DNA from: an uncultured Parabacteroides sp.
GTDB lineage: Bacteria > Bacteroidota > Bacteroidia > Bacteroidales > Tannerellaceae
Reading direction: 5' to 3'
Assembly: GCA_944325345.1 (NCBI GenBank)
Contig: CALUZV010000013.1
Span: forward strand, 1-64,000
DNA: 64,000 nt
Shown one piece after another: positions 9,660-18,378 of the stretch (position 1 is its first letter; each line of letters starts with the position of its first letter). A program made the position numbers and the translations under genes. The notes beneath the pieces were generated by a model that was given only the letters and a program-made list of their open reading frames with translations, made no database searches and had not been told where the DNA came from.

Positions 9660-9692
9660 GAGCTGTTGCCCGGTGGGGTGGCAGCTCTTTTT
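9660..9692 (+). terminator. Rho-independent terminator of the surface-protein operon
   Basis: GAGCTGTTGCCC pairs with GGGTGGCAGCTC (12 bp including G-U pairs) around a 4-nt loop, followed by TTTTTA. It lies 65 bp after the stop of the giant T9SS protein. Confidence 0.8.
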
Positions 9693-9703
9693 ACGTTTGG
9701 GAA

Positions 9704-9791
9704 TGGGTGAACATCTACGATGGCGCGGGTGAAGATGTATGCAAACGCGGATGAACATGTATGAAAGGATGGGTGAAGATGTATTTTGTGG
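9704..9791. repeat. Tandem array, 22-bp unit x 4
   Basis: Units begin at 9704, 9726, 9748 and 9770. The shared core is GGRTGAASATGTATG with a variable 6-7 bp tail. Unit 1 holds the small inverted repeat CATC-TAC-GATG, and unit 3 holds ACATGT. The array lies between the terminator of the giant gene and the ncRNA promoter. Confidence 0.8.
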
Positions 9792-9867
9792 GAAGGAAAT
9801 ATATGCTATACGGAGCACCTGTCTTTGAAAAAAATGCATTTTCTCGAAAATTTTTTCGCGAAAAGTT

Positions 9868-9897
9868 TTGCACATTCAAAAATCCTTCCTACTTTTG
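9868..9897 (+). promoter_or_regulatory. Bacteroidetes-type promoter for the ncRNA
   Basis: TTG at 9868-9870 and TACTTTTG at 9890-9897 match the phylum consensus TTG-N19-TAnnTTTG exactly, with a 19-bp spacer. The predicted start of transcription is near 9904. Confidence 0.75.
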
Positions 9898-9903
9898 CGA
9901 TAC

Positions 9904-10101
9904 GGAAAAAGAATTGAAGAGTTAAGCCGCACATGTTCGATTGGGAAACTCATCAAATTTTTTAAATTCCGAGACAAGCTCTTATCGCTAATGGCGGGCC
10001 GCGCCCTTCGGGGTATGCATCGCACGGCGGATTACAAAGGCGGTAAAGCACTCAAATCCTGTCATACGGAGTTTGTTCATATCTACAGTGCGGCTTTTTT
10101 T
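9904..10101 (+). ncRNA. Structured non-coding RNA of about 200 nt, 6S-like candidate
   Basis: Between a consensus promoter and a T-run lies about 200 nt with no credible ORF start and clear closing helices. GCCGCAC at 9926-9932 pairs with GTGCGGC at 10088-10094, followed immediately by T7. Inside, AAACTC (near 9947) pairs with GAGTTT (near 10070), and the middle contains GC-rich hairpins around GCCCTTCGGGG. A long rod with a closing stem, a large internal loop and its own promoter is the shape of 6S RNA; the Bacteroidales-1 motif is an alternative. It lacks the tmRNA T-arm and CCA end and the RNase P conserved core. A second strong terminator lies at 10111-10143. The class assignment is inference; that it is an RNA gene is better supported. 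Confidence 0.6.
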
Positions 10102-10110
10102 ATCATAGAA

Positions 10111-10143
10111 GGGAAAATTCCTCAGGGAGTTTTCCCTTTTTTA
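10111..10143 (+). terminator. Rho-independent terminator after the ncRNA
   Basis: GGGAAAA pairs with TTTTCCC, extended by TTCC/GGGA, with a short loop and seven following T residues. It would end any read-through from the ncRNA before the hexosaminidase promoter. Confidence 0.8.
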
Positions 10144-10173
10144 TTGCCCAGTGGCATAATATCCGTATATTTG
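10144..10173 (+). promoter_or_regulatory. Promoter of the glycosidase operon
   Basis: TTG at 10144-10146, a 19-bp spacer and TATATTTG at 10166-10173 match TTG-N19-TAnnTTTG. Transcription should start near 10180, leaving about 70 nt of leader before ATG 10252. Confidence 0.75.
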
Positions 10174-10251
10174 CCGTTGAATAATCTTTTATCAGCGGGA
10201 AAACACAAGACATGTACCTTCCTTGAGATAAAAACTAAAAACATTTTTCTT

Positions 10252-12420
10252 ATGACATCATTGCCGAAGCTAACTAAGCAAGTAATGACAGGGGCGGCAT
10301 TCTGCTGTACCTTGTGGCTGGCTGGTTGCGCGCAACAGCAACCGGCACCAGTAGTTAATTTGATTCCGAAGCCCGTGAACCTGACGCTGGGCGAAGGCTA
10401 TTTCCGGACAGACAGCGCCTCTATTTGCGACGGGGCGGAAAACATTCGCTATGTAATTAATCCAGATATGGCAGGAGAAGAAGCCTATCGGCTGACCGTT
10501 ACCAAGAACGGCATCGAGGCGCAGGCAGCCACGGAGACCGGACTCTTCTATGCCCGACAGACCTTGTTGCAACTGCTTCAATCCGGGGGCGTGCCTTGCG
10601 TAACGATAGAAGATAGTCCGCGCTTCGGATACCGAGGTTTGCATCTCGACGTTTCCCGCCATTTCTTTCCGAAAGAAGAAGTGATGAAGCTCATTGATGT
10701 AATGGCCTATTATAAGCTGAACCGCTTGCATTTCCACCTGACAGATGCCGGAGGTTGGCGCATACAGATAGACAAATATCCGAAGCTGACCCAAGAAGCC
10801 GCCTTCCGCACAGAATCGGATTGGCGGAAATGGTGGGATGGAGGCGACCGCAAGTATCTGCCGGAAGGGACAGAAGGAGCCTACGGAGGTTACTATACAA
10901 AAGCCGACATTCGGGAGATAGTCGCCCATGCCGCAGAGAAACATATCACCGTAATTCCAGAAATAGAATTCCCCGGCCATTCCGACGAAGTCTTTCAAGC
11001 CTATCCGGAGTTATGCTGTGCAGGCAAACCCTATTCCGGAGGCGACTTCTGCATTGGCAACGAGAAGAGCTATCGATTCATGGAAGATGTGCTGACTGAG
11101 ATAATGGAACTTTTCCCCTCGGAATATATTCACATCGGAGGCGATGAAGCAACGAAAGCCGAGTGGAAGACCTGTCCTAAATGCCAAGCACTGATGCGTC
11201 GCGAAGGCATGAAATCGGTCGATGAATTGCAGAGTTATATGATTCACCATGCCGACCAATTCATTACATCCAAAGGACGCAAGTTGATAGGCTGGGATGA
11301 AATCCTGCAAGGAGGTTTGGCACCGAATGCTGCGGTCATGTCGTGGCGAGGCGAAGAAGCCGGTTTCCGCTCAGTCCGTATGGGACATAACGTCGTGATG
11401 ACACCAGGCAATTACATGTACTTGGATTTCTATCAAGCCTTCCCCAATACCCAGCCGTATGCTATCGGCGGTTACACACCCATCAAGAAAGTCTATAGCT
11501 ATAATCCTATCCCGAAAGACTCCTTGACGGCAAAGGAGGAAAAACACTTCATGGGTGTGCAGGGCAATACGTGGACAGAATATATCCCGACACCGGAACA
11601 TTTGGAATACATGATGTTTCCTCGCGCCTTGGCCGTGGCAGAGATTGGCTGGACACCGCAAGACTTGCGCTCTTGGGAAGATTTCAAGCCCCGCGTGAAT
11701 GCCCATATCCCGGTTTTGCATCGCAAGGGTATCAATGCTTTTACCCTTTCCAATGAAATCGATATAACGATGTCTGTCGATACGTTGAAGAAGCAAATCT
11801 CCGTTTTCATGGATGCCGAGAAACATCCTGCGGAAATCCACTATACGACAGATGGAAGTGAGCCAACCCAGGCTTCGCCTATCTATAAAGATGCTGTCAT
11901 CGTAACCGATTCTGCCGATATTCGTGCGGCAATCTTTAAAGACGGGCAGATGCAGGGTGAGCCTACCGTGAAGCGTGTAGATTACCATCGAGGCATCAAC
12001 AAACCTATACATTATTATAATAGGCTCTATCCCGGCTATATGGCAGGAGGCATGAATGCACTCTTGGATGGTTATCGCGGTAGTTTGACTTATCTTGACG
12101 GTCGTTGGCAGGGATATTTGGACAATCTGGATTGCGTGATAGACATGGGAGAGATAACCGACCTGCATAAAGTCTCTTCGCGCTGGATGCAACTCACCGG
12201 GCCAGGCGTTTACCAACCGACAGAAGTGGAGTTGCTTACATCGGAAGATGGAAAGACGTTTACTTCGCGCGGCACGATGCCGACCACCATCTCCCAAGAC
12301 GACTCCCGCCTTTTGTTCCAAGAATATACCTTCTGGGGCGAGTGGAAGGCACGTTATGTAAAGGTGAAAGCCAAGAATCCTAAGGGCTTTATCTTTGTGG
12401 ATGAAATAGTAATTTGGTAA
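10252..12420 (+). CDS. Beta-N-acetylhexosaminidase (GH20) lipoprotein
   Basis: Removes terminal beta-linked GlcNAc/GalNAc from glycans. The 722-residue product has a signal peptide with lipobox LAGC (Cys26), a GH20b-like N-domain, then the catalytic barrel with GLHLDVSRHFF, LHFHLTDAGGWR and the acid pair Asp298-Glu299 in IHIGGDEATK. After about residue 510 come a chitobiase-type C domain (IHYTTDGSEPT) and a F5/8-like carbohydrate-binding fold at the end. The open frame extends upstream to 9868, but that stretch overlaps the ncRNA and has no signal sequence; ATG 10252 gives a clean lipoprotein signal. It is followed after 13 bp by a GH92 mannosidase, so both probably trim host N-glycans in the periplasm or on the surface. 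Confidence 0.92.
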   Translation: MTSLPKLTKQVMTGAAFCCTLWLAGCAQQQPAPVVNLIPKPVNLTLGEGYFRTDSASICDGAENIRYVINPDMAGEEAYRLTVTKNGIEAQAATETGLFYARQTLLQLLQSGGVPCVTIEDSPRFGYRGLHLDVSRHFFPKEEVMKLIDVMAYYKLNRLHFHLTDAGGWRIQIDKYPKLTQEAAFRTESDWRKWWDGGDRKYLPEGTEGAYGGYYTKADIREIVAHAAEKHITVIPEIEFPGHSDEVFQAYPELCCAGKPYSGGDFCIGNEKSYRFMEDVLTEIMELFPSEYIHIGGDEATKAEWKTCPKCQALMRREGMKSVDELQSYMIHHADQFITSKGRKLIGWDEILQGGLAPNAAVMSWRGEEAGFRSVRMGHNVVMTPGNYMYLDFYQAFPNTQPYAIGGYTPIKKVYSYNPIPKDSLTAKEEKHFMGVQGNTWTEYIPTPEHLEYMMFPRALAVAEIGWTPQDLRSWEDFKPRVNAHIPVLHRKGINAFTLSNEIDITMSVDTLKKQISVFMDAEKHPAEIHYTTDGSEPTQASPIYKDAVIVTDSADIRAAIFKDGQMQGEPTVKRVDYHRGINKPIHYYNRLYPGYMAGGMNALLDGYRGSLTYLDGRWQGYLDNLDCVIDMGEITDLHKVSSRWMQLTGPGVYQPTEVELLTSEDGKTFTSRGTMPTTISQDDSRLLFQEYTFWGEWKARYVKVKAKNPKGFIFVDEIVIW

Positions 12421-12433
12421 AATATAAAACAAG

Positions 12434-14683
12434 ATGAGAATGAAGAATCAACTTTTGACGCTTTGCTTGTGCGGTTCCCTTTTTGTTGCCGCGCAAGAGC
12501 CAGTGGATTATGTGAATCCTTTCATCGGGACAAGTAACTACGGGACAACCAATCCCGGAGCTGTTTGCCCACAAAGAATGATGAGTGTAGTCCCCTTTAA
12601 TGTAATGGGGTCGGAAACAAACCGGTTTGACAAGGATAGCCAGTGGTGGTCCACTCCGTACTCAGCAGACAACGATTTCTTTACCGGTTTTGCCCACGGA
12701 AGTTTGAGCGGCGTGGGTTGTCCCGAAATGGGAAGCCTGCTGTTAATGCCGACCTCTGGTGAATTGGAAGTAGATTACCATAACTACGGAAGTCATTACA
12801 AAGACGAGGTTGCACATCCTGGCTATTACAGCACGGTGCTGACCAAGTATAACATCAAGGCCGAAGCTACCGCTACGCCTCGCACGGGTCTGAGTCGCTT
12901 CACCTTCCCAGCAGGGCAGGGGAATATCCTCCTGAACTTGGGCGAAGGATTGACGAACGAGACCGGGGCGACTGTCCGCTTTGTTAGCGACACGGAAATC
13001 GAGGGAAGCAAACTCCTCGGTACTTTCTGCTACAATCCGCAAGCCGTTTTTCCAGTCTATTTCGTGATGAAACTCAGCAAAGCACCCAAGGAAAGCGGAT
13101 ATTGGAAGAAACAACGCGAGATGAAGGGTGTCGAAGCCGAGTGGGATATCCATTCCGGAAAGTACAAGCTCTACACGAAATATAACCGAGAGATGAGCGG
13201 CGACGACATCGGCGTTTGGTTCAAGTATGATACGGAAGCCAACGAACAAATCACCGTGAAGATGGGCATTTCCTACGTCAGCATCGAGAATGCACGTGAG
13301 AATATGGAGCAAGAAGTTTCCGGTTTTCCTTTCGAGGATGTAGTGAAGTCTGCACGCACAAGTTGGAACAATGCGCTTTCAGTTGTAGAAGTGGAAGGCG
13401 GAACAAAGGATGAGAAGTTCATCTTTTATACAGGATTGTACCATCTCCTGATTCATCCCAATAGGTTGAATGATTTCAACGGTGAATATCCGAAGATGGA
13501 ATCTCTTGAAACGGGGAAAACCTTGCGCGACCGCTATACAGTCTTTTCGCTTTGGGATACATACCGCAATGTAAGTTCACTGATGACCTTGCTCTATCCC
13601 GCCGAGCAGTTAGAGATTATCCATACAATGATTGAAATGTACAAGGAGAATGGCTGGTTGCCGAAGTGGGAGCTTTACGGTCGGGAGACCTTTACTATGG
13701 AGGGCGACCCGTCCATCCCTTATATCGTAGATGCATGGATGAAGGGGCTTAAGGACTTTGATGTAGAGACAGCTTATGAAGCTATGCGCAAGGGGGCAAC
13801 AACTCCAGGCGAGTTCAATCTCCTTCGTCCAGATGCTAATGATTACTTCTCGCTGGGCTATGTCCCTTTGCGGGAACAGTATGACAATTCCGTATCTCAT
13901 GCGCTGGAGTATTATATTGCCGACTGGAACCTGAGCCAGTTTGCCAAAGCCTTGGGTAAGAAGGACGATGCTAAGCTGTTCTACGACCGTTCGATGGGCT
14001 ATAAGCATTATTATTGCAAGGACTTCGGTACGCTCCGCCCGATTCTGCCAGACGGTAAGTTCTATGAACCTTTCGACCCGAAACAGGGCGCGAACTTCGA
14101 ACCGAGCCCCGGCTTCCACGAGGGCAATGCTTGGAACTACACCTTCTATGTCCCCCACGATATCAAGGGCCTGGCCAAGTTGATGGGCGGCGACAAGAAG
14201 TTCGTTGCAAAGCTCCAGAGTGTCTTCGATGACGGCAACTATGACCCGGCGAACGAACCGGACATCGCGTATCCTTACCTCTTCAGCTACTTCAAAGGTG
14301 AAGCTTGGCGTACCCAGAAGGAAGTGCGCAATATCCTGAAGACTGGCTACCACAATGCCCCGAACGGTGTCCCGGGCAACGAAGACACCGGCACGATGTC
14401 CACGTGGGCTATCTTCTCGATGATGGGTTTCTACCCTGCTTGTCCCGGCTCGCCGGATTACGTGCTGACTTCGCCTACCTTTGACAAGGTTACAATCCAT
14501 CTGGATGAGAAGTATTATCCGAAGGGGAAACTGGTTATCGAAGCCAAACATGCCACTCCGGAATCTATCTACATCCAAGAGGTCAAGGTGGGCGGCAAGA
14601 AGCTGAAGGGCTTCACGCTTTCGCACCAAGACTTAGTAAAGGCCGGCACGCTTGAATTTGTGCTGAGCGAAGAGCATCCCTAA
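12434..14683 (+). CDS. GH92 family alpha-mannosidase
   Basis: Calcium-dependent exo-alpha-mannosidase family acting on mannose-capped N-glycans. The 749 residues begin with a signal peptide (QLLTLCLCGSLFVAAQ) and then the hallmark VDYVNPFIGT. Other family motifs are HGSLSGVGCPEMG, SLWDTYRN and, near the C-terminus, NEDTGTMSTWAIFSMMGFYP, which holds the catalytic acid region. Length is normal. It sits 13 bp behind the GH20 gene and ends before a bidirectional terminator. ATG 12440 is a possible alternative start two codons in. Confidence 0.93.
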   Translation: MRMKNQLLTLCLCGSLFVAAQEPVDYVNPFIGTSNYGTTNPGAVCPQRMMSVVPFNVMGSETNRFDKDSQWWSTPYSADNDFFTGFAHGSLSGVGCPEMGSLLLMPTSGELEVDYHNYGSHYKDEVAHPGYYSTVLTKYNIKAEATATPRTGLSRFTFPAGQGNILLNLGEGLTNETGATVRFVSDTEIEGSKLLGTFCYNPQAVFPVYFVMKLSKAPKESGYWKKQREMKGVEAEWDIHSGKYKLYTKYNREMSGDDIGVWFKYDTEANEQITVKMGISYVSIENARENMEQEVSGFPFEDVVKSARTSWNNALSVVEVEGGTKDEKFIFYTGLYHLLIHPNRLNDFNGEYPKMESLETGKTLRDRYTVFSLWDTYRNVSSLMTLLYPAEQLEIIHTMIEMYKENGWLPKWELYGRETFTMEGDPSIPYIVDAWMKGLKDFDVETAYEAMRKGATTPGEFNLLRPDANDYFSLGYVPLREQYDNSVSHALEYYIADWNLSQFAKALGKKDDAKLFYDRSMGYKHYYCKDFGTLRPILPDGKFYEPFDPKQGANFEPSPGFHEGNAWNYTFYVPHDIKGLAKLMGGDKKFVAKLQSVFDDGNYDPANEPDIAYPYLFSYFKGEAWRTQKEVRNILKTGYHNAPNGVPGNEDTGTMSTWAIFSMMGFYPACPGSPDYVLTSPTFDKVTIHLDEKYYPKGKLVIEAKHATPESIYIQEVKVGGKKLKGFTLSHQDLVKAGTLEFVLSEEHP

Positions 14684-14744
14684 ACGGATGGCAACGGCTT
14701 CGGTCTGGCTTAGCTAAGAACCGAGGCGGATACCTGATATAAAA

Positions 14745-14783
14745 AGAGCCGGAAGCTTGCAATGACGCTTGCCTCCGGCTCTT
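14745..14783. terminator. Bidirectional terminator between convergent genes
   Basis: AAGAGCCGGAAGC pairs with the strand containing GCCTCCGGCTCTT (12 of 13 pairs). T-rich tails flank both sides: CTTCTTTCT on the + strand and TTTTTAT on the - strand. It serves the GH92 gene and the polyamine operon. Confidence 0.8.
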
Positions 14784-14804
14784 CTTCTTTCTGTCTTATA
14801 ACAT

Positions 14805-15974
14805 TCAGGAGTTTCTCCCTTTGTAGTCTTCGTAGCCGAACTCCCGCACGACCTTGACTCCTCTTCCCGGCTCATAGATACAGATAGCCGGATGTGAGAC
14901 TCCGTTAAACATGGTGGTTTTGACCATCGTATAGTGAATCATGTCGCGGAAGACCACCCGCTCTCCGACCTTCGGTTCGTGCCCGTCGTCGAAGGACCAC
15001 GTGCCATAGTAGTCTCCTGCGAGGCAGCTGTTTCCGCCCATCTGCCAGCCGGTCTCTCCCTCCTGCGTATCGTGCATTCCAAGGATGGTTGGCTTATAAG
15101 GCATCTCCAGGCAATCCGGCATGTGGCAGGCGAACGATACGTTCAGCATCAGCGTGTTCACCCCTCCGTTTCGGACGATGTCTTCTACGGTGGCGACCAG
15201 GCAACCAGTGTCCCACGTAAAGGCACTGCCCGGCTCGAGTATGATGCGCAGATGCGGATAGCGCGCCTTGAAGTTCAGGAGAAGGCAGATGAGTTCGTCC
15301 ACATCGTAATCCTTGTGCGTAACCAAGTGCCCTCCTCCCATGTTGAGCCACTTGATATGGGGAAAGAACTTCCCGAATCGTTCCTCCACAGCTTGAAGCG
15401 TGCCCGCCAAGTCCTTCGGGCGTGATTCGCAGAGAGAATGGAAGTGCAATCCTTCGATGCCTTCCGGCAACTCTTGTAAATCCACCGAACGTACCCCCAA
15501 GCGTGATGTCGGGGAAGCCGGATTGTAGAGGTCCGTCTCAACCGTCGAATACTCCGGATTAACGCGCAAGCCACACGAGATGCCTGCCTCGCGCGCCCTC
15601 TCCCCGAAGCGTTCGTATTGCCCCACGGAATTGAAGGTGATATGGCTACTGCACGCCATCAGCGAGGGGAACTCTTTCTCGGTATAGACCGGAGCGTATG
15701 TGTGCGCCTTTTCCCCGTACTCTTCCAAGACCAACCTTGCCTCGTTGAGTGAGCTCGCCGTAGCGCCGTCGGAGTGTTGTCTTAGCACGGGGAAGATGCT
15801 CCACATAGCGTTTGCCTTCAGCGCAACTATGACTTCCACCCCGGCTTCGCGCCTCACCTTGTCGATGACCTTCAGGTTAGCTGCCAGCAACTCACTATGG
15901 AGGATATAAGACGGCGAAGGGACTCCGTTGAAGTCCCATTCGCGTAAAGCTCTGTCTTTGTCTAAGCCTATCAT
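14805..15974 (-). CDS. nspC: Carboxynorspermidine/carboxyspermidine decarboxylase
   Basis: PLP-dependent fold-III decarboxylase that converts carboxyspermidine to spermidine (or carboxynorspermidine to norspermidine). The 389-residue length is normal. ALKANAMWS carries the Schiff-base lysine; GLHFHSLCE, EPGSAFTW and NVSFACHMPDCLEMPY match the family. ATG overlaps the stop of the upstream synthase gene by 4 bp, so the pair is co-translated. With agmatinase upstream, the operon would run agmatine to putrescine to carboxyspermidine to spermidine. Confidence 0.92.
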   Translation of the reverse strand: MIGLDKDRALREWDFNGVPSPSYILHSELLAANLKVIDKVRREAGVEVIVALKANAMWSIFPVLRQHSDGATASSLNEARLVLEEYGEKAHTYAPVYTEKEFPSLMACSSHITFNSVGQYERFGERAREAGISCGLRVNPEYSTVETDLYNPASPTSRLGVRSVDLQELPEGIEGLHFHSLCESRPKDLAGTLQAVEERFGKFFPHIKWLNMGGGHLVTHKDYDVDELICLLLNFKARYPHLRIILEPGSAFTWDTGCLVATVEDIVRNGGVNTLMLNVSFACHMPDCLEMPYKPTILGMHDTQEGETGWQMGGNSCLAGDYYGTWSFDDGHEPKVGERVVFRDMIHYTMVKTTMFNGVSHPAICIYEPGRGVKVVREFGYEDYKGRNS

Positions 15975-17161
15975 ACCTCCAAGTCAATATCGAACTTCTC
16001 TATCCACGGCAGCCCCTGCTCATCCAGTTCCGCCAGGAAAGGATCGGGATCGAACTCTTCTACGTTGAACACGCCCGGCCTCTTCCAGATGCCGCGAGCG
16101 AACATCGCAGCTCCGAGTGCCGCAGGTACGCCCGTCGTATAGCTTACGGCCTGCGTTCCGGTCTCCTTGTACGCCTGCTCGTGGTCGCAGTTATTGTAGA
16201 TGTAATAGGTACGTTCCTTCCCGTCTTTGATACCCCGAATACGGCAGCCGATAGAAGTCTCTCCGTGGTAGTTGGCCCCAAGAGACTTCGGATCTGGGAG
16301 CACCGCTTTCAGGAACTGCAGGGGAACTATCTTTACCCCGTTGTATTCTACCTCGTCAATACGTGCCATGCCGATATCCTGGATGACGCGGAGGTGCGTC
16401 AGGTACTCTTGTCCGAAGGTCATCCAGAAGCGTGCCCGCTTCAGCGACGGGTAGTTCTTGACCAGCGACTCGAGCTCCTCGTGATAGAGGACGTAGGAAT
16501 CACGCTCGCCGATATTCGGGTAGGTCAGCATCTTGTGTATCTCCATCGGCTTGGTGGTTACCCACTGGCCATTCTCGTAGTAACGTCCGTTCTGCGTAAT
16601 CTCGCGGATGTTAATCTCAGGGTTGAAGTTCGTAGCGAATGCCTTCCCGTGATTCCCCGCGTTGCAGTCCACGATGTCCAGATATTGCATCTCGTCAAAG
16701 TGGTGCTTCGCTGCGTATGCGGTGAAGATGGCAGACACTCCCGGGTCGAAACCACAGCCCAGGATTGCTGTAAGCCCTTTCTCCTTGAAGCGGTCCTGAT
16801 AGGCCCACTGCCAGCTGTACTCGAAGTGTGCCACGTCCTTCGGCTCATAGTTGGCCGTGTCCAGATAACTGGCTCCGCATTCCAGGCACGCGTCCATGAT
16901 CGTGAGGTCCTGGTAGGGCAGGGCCACGTTAATAACAATGTCCGGCCGAAACGCCTGCATCAGCTTCACCAAGTCGGGAACGCTGTCGGCATCCACCTGA
17001 GCGGTTTGGATACGGTTTCCGCCCACCGCTTGCGCCACTTGGTCGCATTTAGACTTTGTACGACTTGCCAACATGATATCCGTGAAACAGTCATGCTTGG
17101 CTACCTTGTGAGCGACTACTGTTCCGACGCCGCCCGCTCCGATGATTAAAACTCTTGCCAT
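15971..17161 (-). CDS. Carboxynorspermidine/carboxyspermidine synthase (saccharopine dehydrogenase-like)
   Basis: NADPH-dependent reductase joining putrescine (or diaminopropane) to aspartate semialdehyde. The 396 residues begin with a Rossmann motif, VLIIGAGGVGTVVAHKVA, and have ILGCGFDPGVSAIF, a saccharopine-dehydrogenase-like signature. Family members are also labelled Lys1-like or CASDH. It precedes nspC with a 4-bp overlap. Upstream, a large imperfect hairpin (17174-17269) separates it from the agmatinase gene. Confidence 0.9.
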   Translation of the reverse strand: MARVLIIGAGGVGTVVAHKVAKHDCFTDIMLASRTKSKCDQVAQAVGGNRIQTAQVDADSVPDLVKLMQAFRPDIVINVALPYQDLTIMDACLECGASYLDTANYEPKDVAHFEYSWQWAYQDRFKEKGLTAILGCGFDPGVSAIFTAYAAKHHFDEMQYLDIVDCNAGNHGKAFATNFNPEINIREITQNGRYYENGQWVTTKPMEIHKMLTYPNIGERDSYVLYHEELESLVKNYPSLKRARFWMTFGQEYLTHLRVIQDIGMARIDEVEYNGVKIVPLQFLKAVLPDPKSLGANYHGETSIGCRIRGIKDGKERTYYIYNNCDHEQAYKETGTQAVSYTTGVPAALGAAMFARGIWKRPGVFNVEEFDPDPFLAELDEQGLPWIEKFDIDLEV

Positions 17162-17173
17162 AATACATTATTT

Positions 17174-17269
17174 AATTGACAATGGAGAATTGACAATTGA
17201 CAATTGGAAGGTGGCATCGCCCCAGCTTCCAACCTCAAATTGTCCATTGTCCATTGTCCATTGTTAATT
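17174..17269. repeat. Imperfect 34-bp inverted repeat made of ATTGACA/ATTGTCC heptamers
   Basis: The left arm (17174-17207) and right arm (17236-17269) are reverse complements with about five mismatches. The right arm includes three head-to-tail ATTGTCC heptamers; further copies continue to about 17315 and run into the 3' end of speB. An inner GGAAG/CTTCC helix closes the loop. It would form a stable hairpin inside the speB-to-CASDH intergenic mRNA. Confidence 0.8.
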
Positions 17270-17297
17270 GCTTAAAAACATTGTCCATTGTCAATTA

Positions 17298-18152
17298 TCA
17301 CTTGTCCATTGCCAAGATGGAAAGGATCTGATAAATGAGCTTCGCCGCCAGGAAGTCCGACGCCTTCGCCATCGGGTTCGGGCACAGCTCCACCACGTCG
17401 AGTCCTACCACCGTATGTCCCTCCGCGATTGCTTTCACCGCGTTCAACACGTCGCGATAAGCCAGCCCGTCCGGTTCCGGTGTCCCCGTCGAGGGCAAGA
17501 AGGCCGGGTCGAGCACGTCGAGGTCTATGGTTATATATACGTAAGGTTTCAACTGCCGGGCGACTTCCCTTTCCCAGCCGCTCTTACCTTTAATAACGTG
17601 TGCATGGAAGATACGTTCGGGGTTGATGTTCCGCAACTCGCTACGGTCGGAGCTCCGGATGCCCACTTGTGTTACGCTCCGAGTAACCTCCAGCGCCCTC
17701 GCCATCACGCAGGCGTGGTTGTGCGTCGAGCCTTCGTATGAGTCGCGCATATCCGAGTGGGCATCAAACTGCACGATGGACAGCTCGTCGCCATAGCGCT
17801 TCCCCATCGAGCGGAAGGCACCTATGCTCACCGAATGCTCCCCTCCGATAAGGACAGGGAACTTGCCGTCGGCTATCACCCGGTCCATCCTCTGCTCCAC
17901 GGCCGCAGCCATCGCCTCGGGTGAGGCGTCCTCCGTAACGGGCTCGAGCGTCGCTATCCCCCGGCGGAAGACCTCCGTGTCGGTCTCAATATCATAAAAC
18001 TCAAGATTGAAGGAGGCATCGAGCAACGCCTCCGGCCCTTTGTCGGCTCCCTTTATCCATGTGCTCGTCCCATCGTAGGGGACGGGGAGGATTGCCACGG
18101 CTGCCGTGGCATAGTCTGTGTATTCAGGACTGAAGTCTCCGTATTCTCTCAT
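17298..18152 (-). CDS. speB: Agmatinase (ureohydrolase family)
   Basis: Hydrolyses agmatine to putrescine and urea. The binuclear Mn2+ site is visible in GGEHSVSIG, FDAHSDMRD, the ITIDLDVLDPAF strand and VVGLDVVELCP. ATG 18152 (MREYGDFSPEYTDY, 284 residues) is preferred over the upstream in-frame ATG because a TAnnTTTG box lies at 18176-18183, inside the longer version. The last codons overlap ATTGTCC repeats. Arginase activity is a less likely alternative given the spermidine genes downstream. Confidence 0.88.
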   Translation of the reverse strand: MREYGDFSPEYTDYATAAVAILPVPYDGTSTWIKGADKGPEALLDASFNLEFYDIETDTEVFRRGIATLEPVTEDASPEAMAAAVEQRMDRVIADGKFPVLIGGEHSVSIGAFRSMGKRYGDELSIVQFDAHSDMRDSYEGSTHNHACVMARALEVTRSVTQVGIRSSDRSELRNINPERIFHAHVIKGKSGWEREVARQLKPYVYITIDLDVLDPAFLPSTGTPEPDGLAYRDVLNAVKAIAEGHTVVGLDVVELCPNPMAKASDFLAAKLIYQILSILAMDK

Positions 18153-18175
18153 AAACAAAGTTTTATTTCCGAGGT

Positions 18176-18183
18176 CAAAGATA
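18176..18183 (-). promoter_or_regulatory. -7 box of the polyamine operon
   Basis: TATCTTTG on the minus strand matches TAnnTTTG and lies 24 bp before the speB start. No clear -33 TTG is seen at the expected distance. Confidence 0.5.
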
Positions 18184-18296
18184 CGCCGATTCCCGCGTGC
18201 GCCGGCCATAGGCGGGAATGTTTTAGCTTTTTTTCAGTAAAGATGACCCCGCCCCGCCTTCCCGCAAAGTTTTTTCAAAAAAATACGCCTCAATGC

Positions 18297-18327
18297 TTGC
18301 ACAGTCCAAACCTTTTGCCTACCTTGC
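18297..18327 (+). promoter_or_regulatory. Possible promoter of the DUF4469 gene
   Basis: TTG at 18297-18299 is followed after 20 bp by TACCTTGC (one mismatch to TAnnTTTG). Transcription would start near 18333, 46 nt before ATG 18379. Confidence 0.45.
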
Positions 18328-18378
18328 CGCCCGTATTCAAATAACTAATTGTCCAACATTTTAAAACAGGAGGTCATC

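Noticed and set aside
9904..10101. tmRNA or RNase P RNA
   Set aside because: No tRNA-like T-arm with CCA end, no tag ORF, and no conserved RNase P core motifs; length is also too short.
9868..10251. N-terminal extension of the hexosaminidase
   Set aside because: It crosses an ncRNA promoter, terminator stems and the gene's own promoter; ATG 10252 starts a proper lipoprotein signal.
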